Below are positions 1-11,238 of a DNA stretch of 64,000 nt, in pieces. A program made the translations under genes and the position numbers. Every line of letters begins with the position of its first letter. Positions within the stretch are counted from its first letter, which is position 1. The DNA lies in contig BRKX01000007.1 in assembly GCA_026008535.1 (NCBI GenBank), positions 60,501,001-60,565,000 of the forward strand. The letters are read 5' to 3'. The notes beneath the pieces were generated by a model, which ran no database searches, was not told the DNA's origin, and worked only from the letters and a program-made list of their open reading frames with translations. The stretch comes from Perilla frutescens. Lineage: Eukaryota > Streptophyta > Magnoliopsida > Lamiales > Lamiaceae.

Positions 1-134
1 GAATTCTACTAATTCGTGGTTCAACATCGTTGTGAGGCTTAGTTTTGGATCCATCCATCCAAATCGGCGAAACTGATACAAGTCCTAGAAAGTTCTAAAG
101 CTTTCTTTGTCGTGTGCCGGTGAGGATCGTATCA
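1..134 (+). mobile_element. 3' end of a gypsy LTR (left part outside the window)
   Basis: This stretch resembles the last part of the gypsy LTR at 57182-58008. Both contain CTAATTCGTGGTTCAA, then a GTGAGGCTTAG- or GTGAAGCTAGG-like phrase, then GCCGGYGAGGATC, and both end in ATCA. It breaks off at about 134, exactly where the copia protease reading frame on the minus strand begins. This suggests an LTR, solo or the 3' LTR of a full element, inserted into the copia element. The left end lies outside the window, so length and target duplication cannot be judged. Confidence 0.55.
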
Positions 135-345
135 CCATTCACGAAAACTTTTTCTTTGACCACGAACCCTTCTCCAATGGTTCGGCTCTTTGAGTTGTCT
201 CCAAAAGTGACTAGTGGTCCCTTAACCTCTTTATAACTGTTAAGATCATTCTTATCTCCGGTCATGTGTTTTGAGCACCCGCTATATAGATACAAAGTAT
301 CTTTGACCTTTTTCTTGGATAGGATGCTTTTTTTCTGCAAGACAG
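135..345 (-). pseudogene. copia aspartic protease fragment
   Basis: The minus-strand translation contains LYSGCSKHMTGDKNDL followed by VTFGDNSKSRTIGEGFV, the flap-side pattern of plant copia protease. The usual catalytic D(S/T)G triad reads YSG, so the catalytic aspartate is lost. The frame breaks off at about 134 where a gypsy LTR end begins, so pol downstream is absent from the window. It belongs to the same minus-strand copia element as the gag pieces up to 3436. Confidence 0.7.
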
Positions 346-1650
346 AGATCAGGTTTTAGGCACCCGCGTAATATCGGGTCCTGGGAGGTTAAACATATAT
401 TTGGGAATCCACATTCGCCACACTTTTGGATCTTGTTGATTGAGAGATCCTTCAGAATTTGATCTCCTGATCAACTCTGGACTTCTTATAAGTCTTCGAT
501 TGAGAGGTGAGTCCATTGATTTGTGTCTCCGATGAGTGTTAGGATAAAAGACATCAACTAATATCCTCTCATCTTGTGAATTTGTTGCTCTTTGTCTTGG
601 CCAGTTTTTAATAGACCTTTGACTTTGAGCTATTTGGCCTTTGTGGGATGGCCTTTTACAAGCTAGTTATGAGTGGGATTAATTGTTGGTTGATCTCTTG
701 AGTTCAAGTACTCATCATACTAGGTTGCAAAGTCACTTGGAGTGAATTCTTCCATGGATATTGATTTATGCTATTTTGCATAGTACAAACTCGTGTGTAT
801 ATTTCTCTTGGGATTTGAGGCATTCCCAGGTTGATACACAAGTGGCCTTTGAGGATAGGCTTGCCTGGAAGAGGTTACAGCTCTTAGTTAAGCCATTGAT
901 GGCATGTTTTGAACTGATGATATTCTCTGAAAGAATGATCTTAGTTGATCTTCAAATTTTGATTGATTTGAATATCTTGAGTGAGATGAATGCTTTTGTT
1001 GAGAGTTTGGATTTGGACGAGCTTTTGATCAAGCAGTAGATCTGGACTGCTGAACTGATCTTTGTTGAACTGGTGGCTTTGACAGAGAACCAAGCCTTTG
1101 AAAGACTGATTATCTTCGAGTTGCCCTTCTAGATAGATCAGTCTGGTCTCTAGGCTGAGGTTGAGGAGTTTCTAAGATGCCCTTGTCTTTTGACTCCTCA
1201 ACTGGAGGGAACTGAGCTGGTCTTGTGAATCCTTTCAGGATTCCAGATTCACAGCTCTGTACAACTGCCTTGCCCTTCTCTGCGGTAGTGTACTTACTAT
1301 ATCCTAGCCCTGGACTCCCAGATTCAGTTCTCTGATGACTCAAGATTTCATCAAGAGTTTAGGATCCCTTCTTGAATTTGAGAGATAATTCCTCTCTTTC
1401 AAGAATTTCTTGCTTGAGCTTCTCATTCTCAGCTTCCAGTTCTGCATTTCTCAACTTCAACTAATCCATTTCTATTGTTTGAGCATCAAGACTTCTTAGT
1501 CTTTGATTTTCAGCGCTTAGCTCATCAACCTTGCTTCTTAACTCATCATTCTCACTCTTCAGTTCAACATGCATACTTGATACATAAGCTAATTGATCAT
1601 CTAGAATTTGTAACTGTTCATCCAGTTCGTTCCTAGATATCGATGCATCA
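346..1650 (-). pseudogene. copia gag C-terminal region with coiled coil, decayed
   Basis: Between the gag zinc knuckle and the protease the minus strand encodes a heptad-rich stretch, with phrases such as ELKSENDELRSKVDEL and LRNAELEAENEKLKQEIL (about 1380-1620). A Ser/Gln/Pro-rich segment follows (about 1110-1343). Long coiled coils between CCHC knuckle and protease are typical of SIRE-like copia gag proteins. Several stops and frame changes break it, so it cannot be translated as one protein. The part at 346-1100 is only weakly readable. Confidence 0.55.
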
Positions 1651-2182
1651 TGTTGTAGTGATTACTACAGCTGGGCTATGGATTATAGATATGTATTTAT
1701 GATTTGGTTGTAAATATTGAAATTGTATTAATGAAAATAGTAGCTTGGGAAAGAAGAGAAGAAGAAAAGGATAAGAGGCAGATAAGAGAGAGAGAAGGAG
1801 AGAGTTGAGATTAAAATTTTTCATATCTTCATTTCACGGCTAGCAAGAGTTTATATACTCCTATTACATTGGTCCCCACTACATCAGATGAAATCCTAAA
1901 CATCATAAATTAAATGAAACAAAATATAATATAGAAACATAGTTTCACTAGCCACTTCCTTCACGGGTCTGAGTACCACCTGGCCCAACAACTCCTGGCC
2001 CATCTTATCCAGACTGACCCGCAACCAACCCGTCTTCCTTGGTTTGACCCATAACCACATTCAAGTTATCTTCACCCGAATTCTCCTCCTCGCAGAGCCC
2101 TAATTTGGCCAAGATACAATTTTTTTCCTCTTTCCCATCCATTGCCTTAACAATACTCCTCAGCACCCTCTGGTCCATGACA
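1651..2182 (-). mobile_element. probable solo LTR inside the copia gag
   Basis: This 532-bp stretch interrupts the gag frame between the zinc-knuckle region and the coiled coil. On the minus strand it begins TGTCATGGACC and ends CACTACAACA, the TG...CA ends of an LTR. It contains a TATA-like GAGTATATAA (1850-1859) followed by a CT-rich leader. The flanks CATCA and CATGT match only partly, so the target duplication is eroded or the ends are off by a few bases. Confidence 0.5.
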
Positions 2183-2500
2183 CATGTATATGATAAAATG
2201 AGGTTATTAAGTTAGCTTGACTAACTTCTTCATCATTGTCGGCGATGAGGCATAGTAGAGCTTCATTATCGGAGCTGTAGCCGTCTGAGTCAATTCCAGA
2301 TGGGTAGTCTGAATTGTCAAGTACAACATTCTTAGAATTTGCGATCATTGCTTTCCTTTTGAAGAAGCTTCTTCTCACTTTGGCCTTTTTATGTTCAGGA
2401 AGCTCTGGACACTCGTATCTATAGTGTCCTTGCTTGTGACAGTGGAAACATTCCTCTACGTTCCTGTTTGCCAACCTAAATTGTTCAGCTAGACGATCAG
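2183..2500 (-). pseudogene. copia gag zinc-knuckle segment
   Basis: The minus-strand frame encodes CFHCHKQGHYRYECP, an intact CX2CX4HX4C knuckle of the nucleocapsid type that binds retroelement RNA. An acidic Ser/Asp-rich tail (DSDGYSSDNEALLCLIADNDEE) follows. The frame is cut at 2182 by the solo LTR. The N-terminal half of gag lies upstream at 2775-3436 in other frames. Confidence 0.75.
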
Positions 2501-2774
2501 CTAGCTGCTGGTTCCTCTTACCTTTTGCAGCTTCATCAGCTTGGGGTTGAGCTAATTGTTGATCTCTGACTTTTCTTAGTTTCTCCAGTAATCTTATTAT
2601 TGACTAGATTTGCTCATTCAAATCTTCAGTCAGGATCTCTTTTTATCAGATAACTCTCTTCTTTGATCTGTCACTGATCCCCTAGGATTCTCTCTGATTT
2701 GCGAGCCTCTTGGCCGGAAGTTATTTCTTCCGCGGGCTTCTCTGAATCGATTTCTTTCCATATAGAAAGAAGTA

Positions 2775-3436
2775 TCATGAGAAGAGGAATGCTTCTCTCT
2801 TTCGATTCAGGCTGTACTCATGAGCTTTGAGAGATCCAAATAACTCTCTGGGAGTAATGTTATTCAAGTCTTTAGTAGTAATTACTTTCATATCCCATTC
2901 ATTAATGACGTTATCAAGAATTTTCAAGTTCATCTCACTGTTGGGATAGTTTCTTCCCAGATTGTTCATCTCGTTTATGATGCTAAGAAATCTTGTTTCT
3001 AGGCTCGAGATGCTTTCTTCCGGCTATATTTTGAAGGACTCATATTTATCAACTGCCAGCTGGAGCTTGTTTCCTTTGATGGCTTCGGACTCTTTGCATA
3101 AATTTGCAAGAAGATTCCAAATCTTCTTTGCTGTTCTGCAGATTTTGTGTCCTTCATACGATCCTCATCTAGAGTCTGGAAGAGTGCTGCTTGAGCAACA
3201 AACTCTAGATTTTTCAACTTCTTCTCTTCACCCGTGAGAAGATGAGTCGGTTTTGGGATCCTGGCCAGTTGATTGACATCCATGATGTGGGCTTCATTGT
3301 CCATCATTATTATGATTGGACTGTCTTCGATCGCCTCCCACATATTCTCATGGATGGAGCATAGATGAGCTTTCATCCTCCTACTCCAATTGTCATAGTT
3401 CTCAACTGAAAAGAAAGGTAGCTTATGGTTTCCCAT
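2775..3436 (-). pseudogene. copia gag N-terminal half (UBN2-type), frameshifted
   Basis: The start MGNHKLPFFSVENYDNWSRR is the usual opening of plant copia gag. It continues through a UBN2-like region with a frame change near 3000 into ILDNVINEWDMKVITTKDLN and SLKAHEYSLNRKRE. In the family this domain forms the virus-like particle. The start lies just downstream of a PBS and 5' LTR, as expected for the first gene of the element. At least one frameshift and several substitutions make it non-functional. Confidence 0.75.
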
Positions 3437-3509
3437 AGCTTAAGAGATTAGCACAGATAAACAGATCTGATTCAAATGATCTGCAGAAATGGCTGATCCT
3501 TAGAATCAA

Positions 3510-3523
3510 CCGCTCGGATACCA
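3510..3523 (-). promoter_or_regulatory. tRNA primer-binding site of the copia element
   Basis: The minus strand reads TGGTATCCGAGCGG, two bases after the LTR end ...GGACCAACA. It matches the usual initiator-methionine tRNA PBS (TGGTATCAGAGC) except for one base. It fixes the element as minus-strand and marks 3526 as the LTR edge. Confidence 0.75.
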
Positions 3524-3525
3524 CT

Positions 3526-5255
3526 TGTTGGTCCTGGTGCAAGCCTTTGTCAGTTTAGAGGGGGGTCAATAAACTGACTTCAAAAACTTTGAACAGATGC
3601 GGAATAGATAGGGCCCTGAATCGCTTTTAAGATTTATCTGTGCTGACTGATCAGTTGAGTGAAGCAGACAGAGACTTAGCTGGTGAGCTGATCAGTTTTC
3701 AACTGATAGCTGGAAGACGTGGCTGAAGCTTGTCAGTTCAGTCTGTATGTGTGGATGTGTGCAGTTAAAGAACTTGTAAAAACTGGAGAACAATAAGAAC
3801 AGCATACACAGAGATTTATAGAGGTTCGAAGCTTTCTGCTTCTACGTCCTCTCTTTCTTCCGCAGAAGGGTAATCCACTATGCAAGAGTAAAGTTTCTTT
3901 ATTACAATTACACTGTGAAGAATTCCTATTGGACCTGAAAATTGAACCTTTCAACCCGAGCGCGGCCTCCTTTCCAACTGTTGTTGTCCTGGAAGAACGG
4001 ACCCATCAGTACACGCCCTTCCTCCACAAGTTTCTGGGTCGACAGCTCAGACATACCGGTCCCAACTACTCACTGAGACTTTAGGTGCTATTGCCCGTCT
4101 TTACACGATTTTAGATCTCGCTCGATCTTCAAGAGAACAGTCTTGAATCTGTTATCAAACTAGAGTGCTCATTTCTCTTGAGCTGGGTGGTTGATCTTTG
4201 AGGACTGTACTGAGAAGTTTTGCTCTTGCTGAAATTTTGCGTCAGCTTAGCAGCTTGCTTGACTTGAAGCACGCCTTCTCAATATGAGACTTTTCGCACT
4301 TTGAGAGTTATGAGCTTTGAGCTATAGAGAGAGAGAGAGAGAAGAAATAGCTCGATCTATAAAATAGCAAAGTTAGATTGGTGAAAAGTCTTGGCCAAAA
4401 TTGATTTCACCCTCTTTAAAAAGATGAGTGAATTTTGACCGTTATGAATGGTGATGTTTAGAAATCGCCAACAGCAATTTAATGCTTGTAGCCGTTTTGA
4501 AGCTCTTTTTAATGAAATAGCCGTTTTGACTTTAATATTCCCTGCTCTCAGATCATCAGGATCTTATAAAGATTTCCTGATAAGATCTTGATTAACTGTT
4601 TGTCAGTAGGAGCGGGTGATTCAGCTAACGGGCTCTTAGTTATCTCAGCTTTCGTCTCTGAGATTGTTATATTGGCAGATCTTCAGCTACCTTGAGCTTC
4701 TATCATTATGTAGTCCAGTTCAGCTGACTTATTAGCTTCCAATTCTAGGCTCATCACTTGGCTACTGATTGAATCTTTTACCTTTTCTCTCTCGGAACTG
4801 ATCTATGGTCAGTTGAGTGAAGGCTCAAAGCATTCAGAGCAATTTTATCAATAAACTGATCTTTGATCAGTTTAAGATCAGCTCTGACTGATCACTGATC
4901 AGATCAGTTTCAGCTTTCAAGCTGACTCTGTTCATCAGTCTATCCTGGCTTTCAAGCTTTCAAACTGATGATCAACTCATCTGTGGGTGCCCACCAGTCT
5001 CCAAGGTTCTCATCCCCCTTTACAGCTTATCCCAAGCTTTGAGGAGTTTACTCTGACTGGTCTGATCAAGGCAACCTGCAAGCTGGTTGACCATGCTTTT
5101 GAATAGCTCTCTCTCATCTCAGCTCGAAGTCTTATTTGTTCATTATTCTTGATTTCCAGCTTATCTTAACCTGCAGTTTTTCATTAAATCATCACTCATG
5201 TTTTGACATTTCATCAAAACCGTCATTTGGGATTTTCCCAATTTTTTTCCTAACA
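3526..5255 (-). mobile_element. 5' LTR of the minus-strand copia element
   Basis: Read on the minus strand, the LTR runs from TGTTAGGAAAAAAATTGGG to GGACCAACA (1730 bp) and is followed by the PBS and gag. The inside shows GA-rich microsatellite tracts (about 4329-4345) and a TATTTTATAG box near 4355 that could be the promoter. No coding sequence is seen. The sequence next to it at 5256-5260 (ATAAT) would be the target duplication, but the partner copy lies outside the window. Confidence 0.7.
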
Positions 5256-6456
5256 ATAATCCATAGATATATCTTCAAATTCGAAACCAACCATTTATTC
5301 TACACCATTTTACTTAATTGGATATGCATACATTCATATTCGTGTATTTAGGAATTATCAACATTTATTTAATATTTCATTCTAGATCTCTGCGATTTGT
5401 ACTTAAATATTTGCAGAAAAAAATTTATTAATCATAATTTTGTTTTGTGCAAGGAGTTTTAATTAGTTTAAAAAGTTAATTAAGTTATGAAATGGAGTTA
5501 TATGAAAAGAGAGCTAAATAGAGTTGGATTGTTTAATGAATCATTTTAATGGCATAACTTTAGTTTTATATTTCATTTAAAGTCTTTAATTTTTCATGAG
5601 GCTTAAGTTTATTAATGTTACTAATTAAAGTTCCTGAATTAACAGATTTAGTTATATATTTTTAAATTATGCGAAAATAACAATCTAAAGTTTAGGTGTA
5701 AGATTAATCATGTAATATATTTTTATAATGGTAGTTTAATTGAGGTTTGGTTATAATTATTCAAACTTATGTCATTGAGATCTCTAAATTTATTTTTAAT
5801 GAATGCAGTTTGGCATTAGTAGTAATATTAATCAGTTTATAGTATTTTTTTTACTAATCTGGGTTGCTGATAAGAGAAGAGATAAAGGCTTTCAGTATTT
5901 TTTTTTATATCAACATTTATTTAGTATCTAATATTATAAAATTTTTTATGAAGTTTTAAAGTTAAAAAAATACTTTACTAGATTATTAGGTGAATCCAAA
6001 TCTTATTGTAATTATACGGTTTTATAAGATGCGCAAATTATAAACTCACTTCGCATCATTTACCACATTTTGGTTGAACTCGGTCTCATTAAGGGAAATT
6101 AATAATTTTTTATTTGTAAGCATTTTTGAGTTCATGTTCATAGCCATTGGTTAATCATTTAAACTCTTTGAGAGACAATGCATTATTTTATTTTAAGTTA
6201 TGTGTCAAGTTAAGTTTATTTTTGGGATCAAATACACATTTATAGGATTTATTTATTTTGATTAACTAGGTGCGGCGCAACTAAAATATTAAGTTACTAA
6301 TAGTGTTTGATTCAAAGCTCATCGATTTAATTAAGGTGTGGGATTCATTTATTTTATGCCTTTGATTTATATTTTTACCCATTTTAATATCACTTGTTTG
6401 TCGTATTTCATGTTACTATCAATGAGCTTTGGACTATATGTTCATTCATTTGGCTC
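5256..6456 (+). mobile_element. AT-rich left part of an older Tekay-like LTR (host of later insertions)
   Basis: No gene is visible here. The sequence is AT-rich and continues after the solo LTR into 9763-10434. That right part carries a GAGTAT-type hairpin and TTTCAGG motif and ends in GGGTGTGACA, an LTR end. The left end of this LTR would lie beyond the copia element inserted at 5255, outside the window. Assignment of this left part rests on continuity only. Confidence 0.45.
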
Positions 6457-7166
6457 TGTAAAACCCCAGATTTTTGGATAAGGTTTAGAGGATTGCTAAT
6501 GATAATTAATTAGTTAAGGAAGAAATTTAAAAAAAAGTTAATTAAGGATGGATGTCAGTCACGACTTTAAGGGCCAGTTTTTCGTAAAAATCGTATTTTC
6601 AGAAAATGTGATCTCGATTCTTTTATGGTCATTCATGGTCTCGTTAGAAAGGTTTTAACTCAAGGATTATGCCGATGTTTTCGGATTTTAATTATGAAGT
6701 CATTTGAGTTCCCGGTGATGAAAAACGAATTTAAGAGGTGAATGAATAGTAACTTTTGTGTGCGTTCGTGTTTTGAGAAATATACGAAATCCTCCTCGTT
6801 AATCCGAGTCTTGTTCTGTCAAGCCCCTCTTATGGGAAACAACTCAAGGATTCCATTGGCGTTCACGGATTTCCATTCTGAGGTCAATCGAACGCTCGGA
6901 AGCAAAATCTGTCAGTCTGAGTGAATAGTAAAAAGTAATTCCAAAAAAGGGAATCTTTCTTTTCTTTCTTCTGACTACCCCGTCTTCTTCACAAATCAAG
7001 TTGGTTCACTAGTATTCGAGCCAACGAGTCTCCTAGTATTTTTAGATTTCATGTCTGTGGTCATTTGGACCTCGACATTGAATAAAGCAGCTTTTAACCG
7101 AACTCGGGGTAACTTTTGTAGTGTTTCCGCACTGGAGTGGCTTCTCAAGGAAGCCAAACTCCCTCC

Positions 7167-7175
7167 TATAAATAG
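7167..7175 (+). promoter_or_regulatory. TATA box of solo LTR 1
   Basis: TATAAATAG lies in CTCCTATAAATAGAGGACC and is conserved in the sister LTR at 24988-24996. It is followed about 30 bp later by a pyrimidine-rich start-like stretch. This is the likely RNA polymerase II promoter at the U3/R border. Confidence 0.65.
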
Positions 7176-9197
7176 AGGACCACCCCTTTTGCTTTCACTT
7201 GCTCATTAACCGTCCATTCACTTCTAAATCGAGAGAGTGAAAAGCTTTGAAAGCCGAGAAAGTTCTGTCGAAGTAAAAAGTGTTCTTCGTGAGTGTTCTG
7301 CAAGACAACAAGCGGAGTGGCGTAGAAGGGATGTGGTGAGGGAATGTGCTAGGGACATCATTGGGTCGTAGCAGGTGGCTCTGCCACCATTGCGACTCAA
7401 CGAGACCCCGAGCTAGCCACCTTCCTTCGATGCACCTAACCCCGTCCATTCTTGTTCGTCGGTCTCGAATCCATTTCTTTTCCATCTTTTAATTCCGCAT
7501 TTACTTTCCATTCTTTACGTTCTTCGTGTTCTTCATTATTGCTCATTTACATTCCGTCTAAGTTGCATTTTGATTCTTATTGAAGCTCCAAGTTAATATC
7601 GTTTACATTATATTCCTCGCTTTATTCCTGTCATTATTATTCTTGAGATTAGCCTCGTTTATTCCATTTAAATTATGTTCAAGCTATATTTAAAGATTTT
7701 ATCATTATTCTAAATATTAAGGGGGATTATCGTGTTTATACCGTTATAATACAAAAATTCTTTTAAGAAAAAGTATGCCATTTCATGTTAATTATTGGAA
7801 CATGTTTTAAAAAAAATTTGGGTAAAGTGTTCTTCGTGTTTGTCGAAGGAATCAACGAACACAAAGAACCCAGATGAGGATTGCCCAGAAACTGGGCGGA
7901 AGAGAGAGAAAGAAGGAGCCCTCCGGGGAGGAGGGGTGCGCCACCGCGCCACACCTCCCTCGGTCCTCAAAGAGCCCACCGGCGCTAAGCGGCATCGCGG
8001 GGGGGGGGGAGCCCGCCGGCCCACCCCTGCACCGCGGCAGGGGGCTGTCCGCCGGCGCCTATGTGCGCTGCGGTGCCCTCCTGCCCCGTATTATTTTCCG
8101 TCGATTTTTTCGGCTATCTTTCGTACTCTCTTTTCGAGTTTTTCGAGCTTATCGAGTCGTGTTATTTCCGAGATATTTCCAAGGTTAATTTTAGAAAATC
8201 ATTCAAGTTATTTTCCGTTAAAAGAATTGAGAAGTCAAGAGGAGATGTCCTTTAAATAAATCCTTCTCAAAACCTTAATAAGTCGTAAAGTCGTGATATC
8301 CATGTTTAAGTCCTAATTAAGGGAATTTAAGTTGGGTGTTATTTAATTTCATGTTAATAGTTAGAAATCTCCGAAGTACGCCGCTAAGTCCATAATTCGA
8401 CTTTTGTAGGAGGAAGTGAGCCTCGTGGGAATTCGAGGAAGGATCATCAACTCGTTGCCTTATCTTCTGCTTCGTGATCGAGGTGGGTAAATCTATACTC
8501 ATCTAAAGTTTGAGCTAATAAGCTCTAGAAGCATATAAGGCAAATGAGATATCCAATAAAGCATTTTTGCTCTGCCTGATTGATATCTGTACAAGGAAGG
8601 AAGGAAAGGAAGATATTATGTTATAATTGAGCTCAAAAACATGTTTAGAATGTTTAGAAATGGTAGAAATGTTAAAGTTTTGTTTATGCTTAGCATGAGA
8701 TGTTTAGAATTGTATTTAGTTACAATTCATATTTATTTACGTTCATCTCCTTGTATTTGAATGTTTATGCTTTGTTTAAAGCTCGTATAGTTAAGGATTA
8801 AGGATTGCCTTGTTAGGGTAGCGTTAAAATCCCTTATAGGCCGAGATCATGTTATATTAAAGGATTAGTCTCTAGACGTGCTCTAGGATTGGTTTTTCTA
8901 GCAAGGTTAAGGAAGGAAGGAACTTAGCATTTCGCTTAAGCAGGATTTGAGCTCAGAACTTTTAAGGGAGTCACTGCTGGGTTAATTCCCTCACAAACTC
9001 ATTTCGATATTTGAGGTAACCCCTCTTCTATCCTATGGCATGCCTAAGGGTGCAGTTGACATTAGATTTGAGCCAGGTTGGGCCCGAAATAAAAGAAAAG
9101 GTTTTACGGATATGGAGAGGGCTTTTGCGTTTTGCTCTCTATATACCGTCAGTTAATTGTTGGATATCTCGAGGTTATTAAAGTGCTTTTCTTAAAA

Positions 9198-9248
9198 CCC
9201 ACTAAGTACATTAGTACTCATGCCCCCTCTTTTTTAAATGTTTTCAGG
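9198..9248 (+). promoter_or_regulatory. Conserved LTR hairpin plus TTTTCAGG motif (solo LTR 1)
   Basis: CCCACTAAGTAC ATTA GTACTCAT forms an AAGTAC/GTACTC-type hairpin, followed by a C/T-rich tract and TTTTCAGG. The same arrangement occurs in four other LTRs in the window. It could be a splice acceptor region or a processing signal; which one is not shown by the sequence. Confidence 0.5.
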
Positions 9249-9762
9249 TTGAGATGCTGATGATGTTGGTGGTAGTGGATGTGGGTTGGCTGCCAGGATT
9301 ATTTTGCTATAGTAATAAGTTTATTTGAAATCACATGATGTTTCTGCTACTCTGATACGCTCTTTCCAATTCCGTTAAATTCTATTATGATTATCAAGAC
9401 TCTATGAATATTTCCCAGAGATGATTATATATATATATATATAAGATGCATATTAAGTTTTATTTCCGCTTCTCGAGTATGATTTCCTTTCATCTATGAA
9501 GAGGCTTATTCACGTTGATATCTGTTATTCGTTTTGACCTATGAATGGGTCTATGCTTGTTGGTATCTGATTAGTTAGCCGCTTTATTCCACTAGAGCAT
9601 GTTTCCATTTTAATCAAGTAAACCCGAGTATCATCGTCTATTCTTCGAGAGTATGTCTTGACTCGTAAACCATCTTTGTTAATCTCCCATCTTTATTCAT
9701 TAATCCATTAATAACACCCCGTCCCCATTCGTTAATCCCTATCTCGGGACCGGGCTGTTACA

Positions 9763-10434
9763 AGCTCTCATTATTTGTGCACAAATGTCATTATGCGATT
9801 CAATTAATACTAATGTACTATCAATTTCAGGTACTACGGTACTATCAAGTTTCAGTATCAGTTATATGTGTGCTACTGTTTTGTTAACCCGGGAAAATCT
9901 TTGCATAATTTCTCACACTGAGTATATTTTATATATGCTCACCCCTCATTAATATTTCAGGTAATTGATTGGTGGTGTGTGGGAGATCGAATGACAAGTC
10001 AAGTCAACTTCCATTTCTTTCGCTTGCATTAGTCAAATTTTGTTTAATACAATTATTAATAATTCATGTTTCATGAATCATGTTGGTTCTTAGACATCTA
10101 CTCATGCTATTTTTTTCATTTCATTTTATTTTTAGAACTTATGATAAACTTCTCAAATAAAAAAAATATTCTGGTTGAATTGATAGTTTAATTCATTAAG
10201 TATCATTTCCTTTTGTTAAATTCATGTATTTACTTTTCTACTCAAATGCTTTAACTAATTCAAGTAGAATTTTATTCTATTAAATTCAAGTATTTATTTT
10301 TCTACTCAAATGCTTTAACTAATTAAGTTAGATTATTATTTAATAATTTTTTTAAAAAAATGATTCACATTTCCGTATGAATTAAAATCATTAAAAAATC
10401 AGCTTAATATTTTAAGAAATTTAGGGTGTGACAT
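9763..10434 (+). mobile_element. Right part of the older Tekay-like LTR
   Basis: This follows the solo LTR 1 insertion. It contains CACTGAGTATATTTTATATATGCTCACCCC followed by ATTTCAGG (9914-9961; the phrase is given here in overlap form only), and ends AAATTTAGGGTGTGACA. That is the sense-strand 3' end of a TGTCACACCC-type LTR. No gene is seen. What follows (TTAGGCGCC...) is the Athila-like internal remnant, so this LTR was inserted into that element or abuts it. Confidence 0.5.
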
Positions 10435-10572
10435 TAGGCGCCATCGATTCATGAGGCTTGTCCATATTTTTCTGGTCAACGTTATGGTCTTTAGTACTCC
10501 ACTGACACAAATTCAAGGACAACTTAACTCGAGAACTCACAGTAATTAGGTACGGTTCGGTGGCGCATTGCA

Positions 10573-11238
10573 TCACCAAGTGAACCCAATCTCTTCATCA
10601 TCCGAATAATCCCCCGAGTCTAGCTCACCCGAGGCTTCACATGTATCATCTATGGCATCAAAAATGCAGTCAAAATCATGGAATTGATACACACTCTTCT
10701 CCTTGGTTCGTTGATGTAAAATCAACGTATCTTCCCCATGAGTTAGTGACAATGTTCCCAACTCCATATTGAAAACAGCCTTAGCAGTGTACAAAAATGT
10801 GTGCCCCAATATGAATGGAATTTCATGGTCAACAGGAATGTCGAAAACTACGAAATCCAACACATAGAAGTACCCATAAATATTTACCACCATATTCTCA
10901 GCTGTACGCAATGTGTTGATGGTTGAATTATCCGCCATATGGATAGTTGTCTTACAGTACTTCAACTTTGGCAACTTGAATTCTTCATAGATGGACAGGA
11001 GCATCAAATTATAGCTTGCTCCATGATTGACTAAGGCCTTTGAATCCATCTTCATCTCCAAAGAGAGCTGGATGACAAATTTTCCGAGGTTATCCTTCTT
11101 TGGAGGATATCTTTTGGCCACTGAATCCCTCAACATCTCAAAATCATCGACTTTCTTAGCTTTGCGAGATTCATCAGAAACAGTAGCCGATGTTCGGGTT
11201 GGACCAAAAATGTAGAGAGCTATTTCTTTTGAAGGCAT
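10573..11238 (-). pseudogene. Athila/Tat-like gypsy protease region (gag-pol)
   Basis: A 221-residue minus-strand frame encodes ALVNHGASYNLMLLSIYEEF, then KTTIHMADNSTI, then FDIPVDHEIPFILGHTFLYTA. This is the retropepsin layout of Athila/Tat polyproteins: a D-L-G-A-S-type active site, a central strand, and a final ILGRPFL motif. The active-site aspartate is replaced (NHGAS), and ILGR reads ILGH, so it is probably inactive. It lies downstream of the gag C-terminus at 11240-12087. No reverse transcriptase follows, since the sequence meets an LTR end at 10434. Confidence 0.75.

Larger units (their letters stand above)
6457..9762 (+). mobile_element. solo LTR 1, Tekay/Del-like gypsy family (3.3 kb)
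   Basis: The element starts TGTAAAACCCC and ends GGGCTGTTACA. It is flanked by GGCTC (6452-6456) and AGCTC (9763-9767), a 5-bp duplication with one change. It is collinear over its whole length with the LTR at 24279-27274 plus 40202-40564. No PBS or gag follows, so it is a solo LTR. It holds a TATA box, a GC-rich island (7918-8085), a (TA)n run (about 9427-9443) and the hairpin/TTTCAGG motif at 9198-9248. Short ORFs over the GC-rich island are not conserved coding sequence. Confidence 0.85.

Noticed and set aside
7795..8259. Several overlapping Arg/Pro/Ala-rich ORFs on both strands
   Set aside because: They lie over the GC-rich island of solo LTR 1. The frame is not kept in the sister LTR at 25637-25993, so they are composition artefacts.
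6457..9762. A complete LTR retrotransposon instead of a solo LTR
   Set aside because: There is no PBS, gag or second LTR between the ends, and the whole length aligns with the other single LTR.
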